This document shows positions 7,096-13,710 of a stretch of 14,140 nt of DNA, piece by piece. A model generated the notes under the pieces. It searched no databases. It worked only from the letters and a program-made list of their open reading frames with translations, and was not told the DNA's origin. How positions within the stretch are numbered: the first letter of the stretch is position 1; every line of letters starts with the position of its first letter. Source of the stretch: a bacterium (GTDB lineage: Bacteria > UBA9089 > CG2-30-40-21 > SBAY01); assembly GCA_030018635.1 (NCBI GenBank), contig JASEHU010000022.1, positions 1 to 14,140 on the forward strand, given 5' to 3'. The position numbers were made by a program, and so were the translations under genes.

Positions 7096-7325
7096 GCTTT
7101 CAGGTATCAGGTCATCAAGCAATCTCCCTTCACAATTCCATAGAAAAGGAAATAATTGTCTATTGTGGGGGAGACAATTGTAAAAGTAGCCTGCTGGTAG
7201 CAGAAAATCTTACCCTTCTTGGACATACCAATATTAAGGTCTTTTCAGGTGGTTGGTCAGCCTGGATTAAGAATCAAATCAAGGAAGACTTTACCACAGA
7301 GGCGCAGAGAAATATTAAGAAATAA
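7089..7325 (+). pseudogene. Rhodanese-domain remnant
   Basis: An open frame with no usable start codon or ribosome site reads VSGHQAISLHNSIEKEIIVY, then CGGDNCKSS and VFSGGWSAW. These match a rhodanese domain: the SGHIPGAISL segment (here with IPG missing), the active-site loop after VYC, and the GGW motif before the end. The N-terminal half is absent and the frame begins inside the end of hflX. The last ~14 codons (DFTTEAQRNIKK) are made from the left arm of the neighbouring hairpin, which supplies the stop. The Cys of the loop remains, but a fold without the first half is unlikely to work. Rhodanese and DoxX/MauE genes are plausible partners in sulfur or redox chemistry, and the next gene is a DoxX/MauE protein. 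Confidence 0.65.
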
Positions 7326-7362
7326 GATTTCCTGAAATTATTTCTCTGTGCCTCTGTGGTAA
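7291..7362. repeat. Hairpin repeat with 23-bp arms between the rhodanese remnant and the DoxX gene
   Basis: The left arm (7291-7313, beginning ttaccacagaggc) pairs with the right arm (7340-7362, ending gcctctgtggtaa) with one mismatch in 23 and a 26-nt loop. The arms carry the repeated motif CAGAGGCGCAGAG. Similar but diverged arms occur at 7961-7984 and 11725-11790. There is no T-tract, so it looks like a dispersed repeat rather than a terminator. Confidence 0.8.
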
Positions 7363-7386
7363 ATAATTACGAAAAGGGGTACATTC

Positions 7387-7842
7387 ATGTTTGACTTCAT
7401 CTGGAAATTTCTTGCCAATAAATATATGAGCGTTATCTTCCGTTTGCTATTAGGAATAATTTTTATTTGGTCAGGTGTGGACAAAATTATTCAGACAGAA
7501 GAGTTTGCTAAAATAATTAGTAATTATAACCTCTTGCCAGATTTTGCCATAAATCTATTGGCCATAGTGCTACCCTGGATTGAATTTGTAGCCGGGTTGC
7601 TCCTGATATCAGGCCTTCAGAATAAAAGCAGTAGTTTTATTATTCTTGGTTTGCTAACCGTCTTTACCTTAGCCATAAGTATAGCCCTTCTACGGGGATT
7701 GGATATTGAATGCGGTTGTTTTGGTAGTAACCGTGGTCGAGTGATTGCCCTGCCGATACTAATCGAAGACATATTTCTTTTCCTCATGGCACTTCAAGTC
7801 TTCTTGTCTGATAAGAGATTTCGACCTGTGCAATCAATGTAA
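7387..7842 (+). CDS. DoxX/MauE-family membrane protein
   Basis: A 151-residue integral membrane protein with four hydrophobic segments at about 15-33, 55-76, 83-102 and 122-140. The family pattern RLLLGIIFIWSGVDKI, LPWIEFVAGLLLISG and the Cys motif DIECGCFG (106-113) match DoxX/MauE-type proteins. MauE members help form disulfides in methylamine dehydrogenase; DoxX members are tied to sulfur or thiol redox. The paired cysteines between segments 3 and 4 suggest a thiol redox job here (inference). A Shine-Dalgarno AAAAGGGG (7373-7380) precedes ATG 7387. The rhodanese remnant upstream hints that an intact pair once existed. Confidence 0.82.
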   Translation: MFDFIWKFLANKYMSVIFRLLLGIIFIWSGVDKIIQTEEFAKIISNYNLLPDFAINLLAIVLPWIEFVAGLLLISGLQNKSSSFIILGLLTVFTLAISIALLRGLDIECGCFGSNRGRVIALPILIEDIFLFLMALQVFLSDKRFRPVQSM

Positions 7843-7846
7843 AATG

Positions 7847-7956
7847 GATATTGTAAAATGAGAAATGTAAAATGAGAATGCGTAAACAAAGAGTGGTAAT
7901 CTATGGAAAATGCTAAAATTTCCAAATTTTCATTTCCTATTTTACATTTTACATTT
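7847..7956. repeat. Imperfect inverted repeat of TGTAAAATG-type units
   Basis: Left: attgtaaaatgagaaatgt (7849-7867) followed by a second taaaatgagaa. Right: attttacattttacattt (7939-7956), which is the same units on the other strand. The whole segment between the DoxX stop and the end of the methyltransferase gene is AT-rich and non-coding. An open frame that runs through it (7903-8085) is made of this repeat and the antisense of the methyltransferase end. Confidence 0.5.
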
Positions 7957-7960
7957 ATTT

Positions 7961-8003
7961 TTCCTTCGCTTCTTTGCGGTGAATTAATATGGTTGCACAG
8001 GTC
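7961..8003. repeat. Single-arm copy of the heptad hairpin family plus a recurring 15-mer
   Basis: Reading the minus strand, tcaccgcaaagaagcgaagg (7963-7982) has the same spacing of purine-rich CAAAG/CGAAG units as the arms at 7291 and 11725. It is followed by ttgcacaggtcgaaa (7993-8007), which also occurs at 37-51 before the FmdB-type gene. It lies just beyond the stop of the split methyltransferase. Confidence 0.45.
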
Positions 8004-9139
8004 GAAATATTATAATTTTACAAAGTCGAGAACCCAATCAATTTTAATTATTCCACCCCTTCCTTTTCTATCAAACCGCATATAACGATTTCTAATTTTA
8101 TAACCCCACTTGTTTGTAATTTCAAATCCATTACGCTCAGCTATTTCAGTTAGAAAATCTGCCGTGTTAAAAAAAACATTACTTACAGAACTATTGCCGA
8201 CAACAAAGATATAATGAGTATTTGAAGTTAGACAACTTGCCATTTCTGCAAAATGCCTTTCCATTTCTTTAAAGTACTTAAATGTTAGAAATGAATGTTT
8301 ATGTCCATTTTTTTTGTCTTTTACATAAACGTCTTGCAGGTTTTTATCCAGAGCCTTAATTCCAATAGTAATATCAAACGGGCTATAACTCTCAAAGTCT
8401 TTTTTGTGAAAATGTTTTGTTCCTATATATTGTTTTTTCTTTTTGTTTTGTTTTATTTGTGTTTGTAATTCAAACAAGTCCCCAATCCAGAATAATTCAG
8501 CCATTTGATTGTAAATGTAATCAATTGCTTTTATATATGGAGGTGAAGTAATAGCTAAGTCAAATTTCCACCCTTTTAATTTTTCTACTAATCCTTCTGA
8601 ACTCGATGAACAAATAATTTTACTTTTTAATTTGCGATTAATTTTCTGTGAAAACATTAAAGCCCTTTCCTTAAATAAATCTATCTGGTTTAAAAATAAA
8701 TTTATTGTTTCTTCAGGTATTTTAATTTTTGTATGAGAAATGTATGTCTTTTGTGATTCGTTATCTGCGTTCGATACCCGTCTTATGATTGCTGAAAAAC
8801 AAATTATTAATAGGTCTTGAATGTCCCTAATTTTTTTGTTTCTTCCGAATTCATCGGGTATTTGATCAATTAAAGTTCTAATTAATGACAGACTATTAAT
8901 TATGTCCCTTGTAAACCAGTGCTCAATAGTTTCACATTCCGGTTTAAATGTGCCATTCTTTTTTTGACCAATGCCTCTTATTACCCAATTGCAAACTTCG
9001 TTTAACTCTAGAATGTCAACAGGTGTAGTTTTGACTTTAGAAATCAAAACGGATAAGGGGTCAATATCAATTCCGATAACATTATGCCCTGCCAAAATAC
9101 CCTCAACCAATGTAGTGCCAGAACCGCAAAAAGGATCTA

Positions 9140-9148
9140 AAATCAGTT
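9140..9148. repeat. 9-bp target-site duplication (left copy)
   Basis: aaatcagtt, identical to 9383-9391 on the other side of the element. Removing one copy and the element restores GKLILDPFCGSG. Confidence 0.9.
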
Positions 9149-9382
9149 GGGTGTGGCTACTTTAGGACGACGGAAAAAAGGGGCTTTTACCTTGCTTTTA
9201 GGTTCAAAAAAGGTATTTTCCCCACCCAAACACTGGATTTTTCCGACAAAAGGACCCTATATTACTGTTCATAGGTAATATCTCCTCAAAAATAAGGTTT
9301 TTCCCATTTTAACTTTTTACATAACTTCAGTAATTACAGGATTTTTTTATCGTTCTTCCGTCGTTTAAGAATAGCCACACCC
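9149..9382. mobile_element. 234-bp non-coding MITE-like insertion
   Basis: Terminal inverted repeats of about 25 bp: gggtgtggctactttaggac... on the left (9149) and, read from the right end (9382), gggtgtggctattcttaaac... Both then reach ACGACGG. The first 11 bases and last 7 match exactly. The element is flanked by aaatcagtt at 9140-9148 and 9383-9391, a perfect 9-bp target duplication. It has no transposase, so it must be moved by an element elsewhere. The insertion interrupts a methyltransferase between residues 66 and 67. The 9-bp duplication is compatible with several DDE transposase families; I cannot assign one. Confidence 0.92.
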
Positions 9383-9391
9383 AAATCAGTT
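9383..9391. repeat. 9-bp target-site duplication (right copy)
   Basis: aaatcagtt, matching 9140-9148 exactly. Confidence 0.9.
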
Positions 9392-9577
9392 TCCCTTTTT
9401 TTTCTGATAGATACTTGTCAATTGCCCACTTTGGAACTTGAGGAATAAATTTAGCAGGGTACTTGTGAAATCCGTGTGTTTGCGATGTTACATTGTTTGT
9501 AAGTATCTTCAATATTGAGTTTTGCTCAATACAATGAGGAATAGATTCTTTAACAATAATATAGTCCTGAGTTTTAA

Positions 9578-11014
9578 TCATTTTTCGAGCACCACGATAC
9601 TTTCTCTTAAATAATCCTTTAAATACTCTAATTCTTGTTTTTGCTGTGAACTGGTTGTTAAATGTCTTGTGACGAAAATACTTTTAACGCTGAAACCAAT
9701 CTCCTTAGCGATTTCGGCAATTAAGACATCCGTTGGAATTATTACACCTGAGTAGGCAGAATTTCCAACAACAATACAAACAAACCCTTTTTTAACGGTT
9801 TGTTGGAAAATCTTACTCAAAAGTTTATACATGTCATCAAAGTAACCCCGTACAACATTTGGAATCTTATTGTTCCATAATTTTGTAGGGTTAAATAGGC
9901 TTATAAGTCTTTCAAGGTATCCGTTTTTATAAATTATTAATTTATGATTAAGAGAATTTGTGTTTGAACGAAAGCCTGTATTTCGCAATTTTCTAAATCC
10001 TTTTTTATCAGTAACAAAATCACCAAGCCATAAGTCAACCTTATGAATCTCAAAATAATCAAAACAGTTACAATAAGGTGGTGAGAAAAAAGTTAACTCA
10101 ATTTCATCAGTAAAAAACCTGTCGAATTCCAAACAACTACCGTTAAAAATCTTTGGTTCCTTTTCGCACTCACCATAATTGAATTTCAAATCAGTTAAAA
10201 TAACTATAAGTTTTCTTAAAAGATTATTTCTTACAAAACCAAACTTATCTATAGGAAAGTTCTGCCTTTCCCATGTTTCTTTATCAATATTGATATACCC
10301 CATTGGAGTTCGCTTTCGATTTTTATATTTTATTCCATTGCCTTCTTTTTTAATGTTAGAAACATTCTCAATAATTGATAGCCATGCGACAAGATGTAAA
10401 TTTCTTACTTTTTGATTTTCGATTTTCTTTATATGATGTTTAAATTGAAGTAATGATTGTAAAATTTCTTGATTAAAAACCTTATCCGCCAATTCAAAAG
10501 GTGTTTGATATTCTTTAAGAGATTTTACAAGATTTTTTATGTTCTCGATTTCTTTTTCAAAAATTTTCAAATCTTCTATATTGTATCGTTCATTTTCAAC
10601 TTTTGCTACCATGACTGAAATAGGATTCACATCTATGCCGAATGAACCTATACCATTTGTTCTTGAAGCTAATAAAGTTGTCCCACTACCTGCGAAAGGG
10701 TCAAAAATATTACCTGTAATGGTTAATTCATTGATAAATGAATTAACCAACCGTACGGAATAACCCTCTCTATATGGAAATCATCTTTGAACAGGTATCT
10801 GATATGCATATTGAAAATGAACTTGTTTGCTAAATGAACTACCATTAAATAAAGACAAGCCTTTTTCAAGTCTTTTAAATATCTCAATTTGTTCTACTTG
10901 AGTATCTTTTGGTTCATACTCAAAAAGAGTATATTGTAATGAAGGTTCTGCTACTATGGGTTGAACTTCAAATTCATCGAAATATGTTTTATATTTTAAA
11001 TTAAAAGTTTTCAT
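9578..11014 (-). pseudogene. Second SPPY-type DNA methyltransferase with an in-frame TGA
   Basis: One continuous frame of 478 codons, broken only by TGA at codon 78 (10783-10781). Upstream reads QVHFQYAYQIPVQR; directly after the stop comes FPYREGYSVRLVNSFINE, then motif I IFDPFAGSGTT (DPFAGSGTT 105-113) and motif IV FFSPPYCNCFDY (SPPY 311-314). The order R-[W]-FPYREGYS-LV fits the RWFPY-type segment that precedes motif I in such enzymes, so the stop most simply replaces a Trp codon (TGG to TGA). Start ATG 11014 has an AGGAG about 10 nt upstream and lies 3 nt after the HNH stop. A restart at TTG 10750 would keep motif I, but I see no good ribosome site. Two different methyltransferases in one system usually serve the two strands of an asymmetric site. 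Confidence 0.85.
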
Positions 11015-11017
11015 GTT

Positions 11018-11686
11018 CTATAAACTCCTGAAACAATACTCTCTATGATACCTGACAAAATCAACAAAAGGGAATCTATTATCTAACCTGTTATTAATTT
11101 TAATATTGGTGCTTGACAGGATAACAGTCTTTAAGTTTTGATCAACAATATCATTAAATTTAGGCGATATAATAATTTTATGTTCATCAGTTAATGAAAA
11201 GTACCCCTTGTCAAATAGTATATGGCAATGCTTGCACAAACAGAGTCCGTTCAAAATGTGGGATCTATGGGGAATATTTCCATCGGGAATATTATCGGGT
11301 TTAATATGGGCGGCATCAACAAATAATTTTCCAGTAACATCACATCTCGGGACAACACACTTATAATTGTATTTCTTTTTAATTCTCATTGACCATGTAA
11401 CATTTCTTATTCTTCTTGTGCTTTGAGCAAATCTCAAGTTACTATTTAGAATATCAACCTCAGGTATTCGTATTTCTTCCTGCTCAGAAATAGCATCGAT
11501 AAGAGGGTCTGTGAAAATTTCGTCTCTAACTTGCTCATCGATATTCTCATCCTGGGCAATTGCCTCAAAAACTGTTCTAACTGAGTTTTTAAATGGGGAG
11601 ACTTCAATTAATGGGTTATCACGAATATCTTGCCAATTTTCGACACTCAATAATGAATCAGGTTTAAAATTTTTTATTTCTTGAAT
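11018..11686 (-). CDS. HNH endonuclease, probable restriction enzyme
   Basis: Residues CVVPRC and, 9 residues on, DAAHIKP, then HILNGLCLCKHCHILFDKGY, form a full HNH nuclease domain: catalytic H in AAHIKP, N in LNGL, H in CKHCHILFD. Two CxxxxC/CxxC-type cysteine groups can bind a structural zinc. It sits in an operon with two methyltransferases and a wHTH-like protein, the setting of a type II restriction enzyme. Start: frame opens after TAA at 11693-11695. A GGAG (11699-11696) is 9 nt upstream of ATT 11686, giving 222 residues. The first standard start is TTG 11650, without a visible ribosome site, giving 210 residues. The N-terminal ~80 residues are probably DNA-recognition or partner-binding and are not recognised. 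No frame break is seen. Confidence 0.85.
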   Translation of the reverse strand: MQEIKNFKPDSLLSVENWQDIRDNPLIEVSPFKNSVRTVFEAIAQDENIDEQVRDEIFTDPLIDAISEQEEIRIPEVDILNSNLRFAQSTRRIRNVTWSMRIKKKYNYKCVVPRCDVTGKLFVDAAHIKPDNIPDGNIPHRSHILNGLCLCKHCHILFDKGYFSLTDEHKIIISPKFNDIVDQNLKTVILSSTNIKINNRLDNRFPFVDFVRYHREYCFRSL

Positions 11687-11724
11687 AAACTCTTACTCCA
11701 TGACACTTAAATTTGTAGGTTTTT

Positions 11725-11790
11725 CTCACACAAAGAACACAAAGATTCTTTTTATTTTTCCTCTTTATGTGCTTTGTGTTTTTGTGTGAG
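11725..11790. repeat. Hairpin repeat of CACAAAG units at the end of the wHTH-like gene
   Basis: Left arm ctcacacaaagaacacaaag (11725-11744) pairs with ctttgtgtttttgtgtgag (11772-11790), one single-base indel apart. It overlaps the last ~13 codons and the stop of the minus-strand gene. It resembles the hairpin at 7291-7362 in build: two arms of repeated purine-rich heptads (CACAAAG versus CGCAGAG). Confidence 0.75.
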
Positions 11791-12459
11791 GATATATTTC
11801 GTGATTCTGTATAAAAATTTGTTTATACCCATAAAATAAAATGTCACAGAGTACTCTGGATATTTCCCTGTATAAATTAATCTTCCATAGGTTTCTCTAA
11901 ATAAACCAGCATTGATCAAATCTCTCTTCCAATACGGTGTATTACTACCAACTCTCGATGTATTACCATCAACTAATGTTTCAAACTCTCTCAATGATAT
12001 TGAATCATTGTTATCAAGATTATTTAGTAAAAAGTTCAATGGCATATCTCCATTAGCTGGATTAATGCTGTATTGAACTTGCGAATCGTTAAATGCAAAA
12101 ATAGCAAGTGAGATAGTTAATGTTAACTCATAAACTTGGTGTGCAGCACTATCGTTCCCAACTGTGTAAAGATCATTCCAAAGACTTCCTATTCTTGTCC
12201 ACATTAGAGGACATTGATTTCCGTCTTTTATAAAACCATAGCGAATCATTGCGCGTATTTTGGTTTGCATTGTTGATGGTTGGATATTTGCTGCCACAGC
12301 AAATTGATACATCTTTTGGTTTCCTTCTCTACCACCTGACCAACCAAAACCTATATATTCAGGTTTTTGACTTTCAAAAACTAAAGTTCTAACAGCTAAT
12401 AGCTCTTCAAGGTTAGAGCTACTGCGTGAATGAAACCAATCTCCATTAATAGAAGCCAT
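11752..12459 (-). CDS. Unrecognised R-M operon protein with two winged-helix-like segments
   Basis: About 235 residues. I do not recognise the family. A first possible winged helix is around AANIQPSTMQTKIRAMIRYG and a second around LREFETLVDG...YWKRDLINAGLF followed by a hairpin wing (RLIYTGKYP). The middle has a hydrophobic helix (ELTLTISLAIFAF). It is the first gene after the operon promoter, so it could be a specificity subunit of the HNH nuclease, or a controller. Start ATG 12459 has AAGGA 7-8 nt upstream; a TTG at 12486 would add nine residues. The last residues (ILTQKHKAHKEEK) are coded by one arm of a hairpin repeat, which also supplies the stop, so the natural C-terminus was probably altered. 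Confidence 0.7.
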   Translation of the reverse strand: MASINGDWFHSRSSSNLEELLAVRTLVFESQKPEYIGFGWSGGREGNQKMYQFAVAANIQPSTMQTKIRAMIRYGFIKDGNQCPLMWTRIGSLWNDLYTVGNDSAAHQVYELTLTISLAIFAFNDSQVQYSINPANGDMPLNFLLNNLDNNDSISLREFETLVDGNTSRVGSNTPYWKRDLINAGLFRETYGRLIYTGKYPEYSVTFYFMGINKFLYRITKYILTQKHKAHKEEK

Positions 12460-12493
12460 TTGATTGTCCTTTTTGAATGATAACAATAGAAAT

Positions 12494-12527
12494 GAGCGGC
12501 TTAAAAGCGCAGATTTTTAGTCCGCTC
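12494..12527. promoter_or_regulatory. Hairpin in the leader of the R-M operon
   Basis: GAGCGG (12494-12499) pairs with CCGCTC (12522-12527) across a 22-nt loop that itself contains an AT-rich near-palindrome (gcttaaaagc). It lies in the ~138-nt leader between the promoter at 12605-12633 and ATG 12459. It could affect translation or mark an operator. Confidence 0.45.
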
Positions 12528-12604
12528 TATTAATTTGTTGAACTAATCCGTTTTGTGGCAGTATATTAATAACCTCACCGACCCCTTAAAAGTTCCATAA
12601 ATTA

Positions 12605-12633
12605 AGTTTATCATATAGGATATTGGATGTCAA
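12605..12633 (-). promoter_or_regulatory. Promoter of the R-M operon
   Basis: On the minus strand TTGACA (12633-12628, perfect -35) and TAAACT (12610-12605) are 17 nt apart, with TG in the extended -10 position. Transcription would start near 12597 and run into the wHTH-like gene. Confidence 0.7.
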
Positions 12634-12652
12634 GAGAAAAATGAGAGCCTTT

Positions 12653-12813
12653 GTAACCGCTCAGTGAATGGAGGAAAAAATAAGATATTAAGAAATCATA
12701 AAAGTTCGTAGTGACCGCATTCATGCGGTTTTTTTATGTTGGATTCACCTGATAAACAGGCTTGCCTGGTAGCGGGTTACTACGAACAATCCCCCTGTTT
12801 ACTGAACGATTAC
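12653..12813. repeat. Nested inverted repeats (outer 12653-12813, inner 12704-12787)
   Basis: Outer arms gtaaccgctcagtgaa (12653-12668) and tttactgaacgattac (12798-12813) match 13 of 16. Inner arms gttcgtagtgacc (12704-12716) and ggttactacgaac (12775-12787) match 12 of 13. Inside sit a terminator-like hairpin and an AGGC-tt-GCCT hairpin. It is non-coding and lies between the divergent R-M and par promoters. Likely a small dispersed repeat, possibly a MITE-like element. Confidence 0.7.
12714..12735 (+). terminator. Terminator-like hairpin with T-tract
   Basis: ACCGCA-ttca-TGCGGT (12714-12729) followed by a run of T to 12735. Nothing on the plus strand upstream obviously needs it; it may be a property of the repeat it sits in. 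Confidence 0.5.
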
Positions 12814-12832
12814 CCCTCCCCAAAAATTTTTC

Positions 12833-12861
12833 TTTACATTTTCCACACCTTATGCTATAAT
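12833..12861 (+). promoter_or_regulatory. Promoter of the parA operon
   Basis: TTTACA (12833-12838), a 17-nt spacer, and TATAAT (12856-12861) with TGC just before it (extended -10). Transcription would start near 12868, right at the edge of the iterons. Confidence 0.85.
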
Positions 12862-12874
12862 AATTCAAGTTTAG

Positions 12875-12928
12875 AAGTTTAGAACTTCGCTGAAGTTTAG
12901 AACTTCGCTGAAGTTTAGAACTTCGTTG
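12875..12928. repeat. Three 18-bp palindromic iterons upstream of parA
   Basis: aagtttagaacttcgctg at 12875-12892 and 12893-12910 are identical; 12911-12928 differs at one base. An 8-base partial copy (aagtttag) precedes them at 12867. Within each unit, GAAGTT-tag-AACTTC is an inverted repeat, so each unit can bind a dimer. They lie between the transcription start and the ribosome site of parA. This is where RHH partition proteins of the ParG and omega kinds bind to repress their operon and mark the centromere. Confidence 0.85.
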
Positions 12929-12945
12929 AAATAATGGAGGTAACT

Positions 12946-13710
12946 ATGAATAGAATTATAGCCATAGCCAATCAAAAAGGCGGCTGTGGGAAGACAACAA
13001 CCGCCGTGAATTTAGCTACTGCTTTAGCTAATTTAAATCGTAAAGTCCTGCTTATTGACCTTGACCCACAAGGAAATGCCTCTATTCATATCGGGATTAA
13101 GATATATGATTTGGAGAGGTCAATATATGATGTCTTAGTTGACCCGGAGAGAATGATAAAAAGTGTGATTATGCCTACTGGGATTAACGGATTGGATATA
13201 GCCCCTGCTAATATTGAACTTTCTGGAGCAGAGATTGAATTGGTCAATGTTATTGGACGAGAGTCAGCATTTAAAGATAGCCTTGATGATATCGATAAGG
13301 AGTATGATTACATCCTTATCGATTGCCCCCCTTCGCTTGGACTTTTAACCTTGAATGCCCTTAATACAGCTCATGAAGTCATCATCCCGGTTCAAACAGA
13401 ATATTTTGCCTTAGAAGGAATGAGAAAATTATTGAAGACGATTGATGTGGTAACTAAAAGATTAAATCATAACCTTATCATCGCCGGGATACTTCCAACT
13501 ATGTATGATGCGAGAACAAAGCTAAGTGAAGAAATTTTAAAAAGAATTAAAGAACATTTTAAAGATAAGGTGTATAAAACAAGGATTCGTAAGAATATCC
13601 GGTTAGCTGAGGCACCATCTTTTGGAGTTTCTATCGAAAAATATGCCCCTCATTCCTTTGGGGCTCAAGATTATCATAAATTAGCAGAAGAGGTGATTAG
13701 TTATGAATAG
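12946..13710 (+). CDS. parA: ParA/Soj-type partition ATPase
   Basis: A 254-residue deviant Walker A ATPase. NQKGGCGKTTTAVNLA (9-24) has the signature lysine (K11) of ParA/MinD proteins. DLDPQGNAS and DYILIDCPPSLG are the Walker A' and B regions, and VQTEYFALEGM is the switch area typical of Soj. The length and lack of an N-terminal winged helix place it with the short chromosomal or type Ib ParA. It forms an ATP-dependent dimer on nucleoid DNA and is moved by its partner. Start: GGAGGT (12936-12941) precedes ATG 12946; an ATG at 12934 overlaps that ribosome site and is unlikely. Its stop overlaps the next gene's start (ATGAATAG), which implies coupled translation. Confidence 0.95.
   Translation: MNRIIAIANQKGGCGKTTTAVNLATALANLNRKVLLIDLDPQGNASIHIGIKIYDLERSIYDVLVDPERMIKSVIMPTGINGLDIAPANIELSGAEIELVNVIGRESAFKDSLDDIDKEYDYILIDCPPSLGLLTLNALNTAHEVIIPVQTEYFALEGMRKLLKTIDVVTKRLNHNLIIAGILPTMYDARTKLSEEILKRIKEHFKDKVYKTRIRKNIRLAEAPSFGVSIEKYAPHSFGAQDYHKLAEEVISYE

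Larger units (their letters stand above)
8010..9581 (-). pseudogene. SPPY-type DNA methyltransferase split by a MITE-like insertion
   Basis: Without the insertion this is a 442-residue DNA methyltransferase. The N-terminal part (9581 to 9383) reads HGFHKYPAKFIP and ends KKGKLI. After the insertion, the minus strand resumes LDPFCGSGTTLVEG (motif I, residues 67-76) and continues to AITSPPYIKAIDY (motif IV, SPPY at 265-268). The frame joins exactly when one 9-bp duplicate and the 234-bp element are removed. SPPY enzymes methylate the amino group of cytosine (N4) or adenine (N6). In the present allele, translation from ATG 9581 stops inside the element (TGA 9327-9329). Restart at TTG 9110 would lack motif I and so S-adenosylmethionine binding. 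The ATG overlaps the stop of the upstream methyltransferase (ATGA, 9581-9578), showing an operon. Confidence 0.88.

Noticed and set aside
7903..8085. Open frame starting MENAKISKFSFPILHF
   Set aside because: It is made of the TTTTACATT repeats, a heptad-repeat arm, and the antisense of the methyltransferase end; no ribosome site.
10781..10783. Genetic code with TGA as Trp
   Set aside because: TGA ends the FmdB-type gene (265-267) and the methyltransferase itself (9578-9580), and other genes contain no in-frame TGA.
12714..12735. Terminator for an upstream plus-strand gene
   Set aside because: No plus-strand gene precedes it; the hairpin belongs to a larger inverted repeat, so it was listed only as terminator-like.
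12867..12928. CRISPR-like repeat array
   Set aside because: The 18-bp units are directly joined with no spacers and sit in a promoter leader, so they are iterons or operators.
12840..12945. Canonical parS site (TGTTTCACGTGAAACA-like) near parA
   Set aside because: No match seen here or elsewhere in the par region; the iterons are a different sequence.
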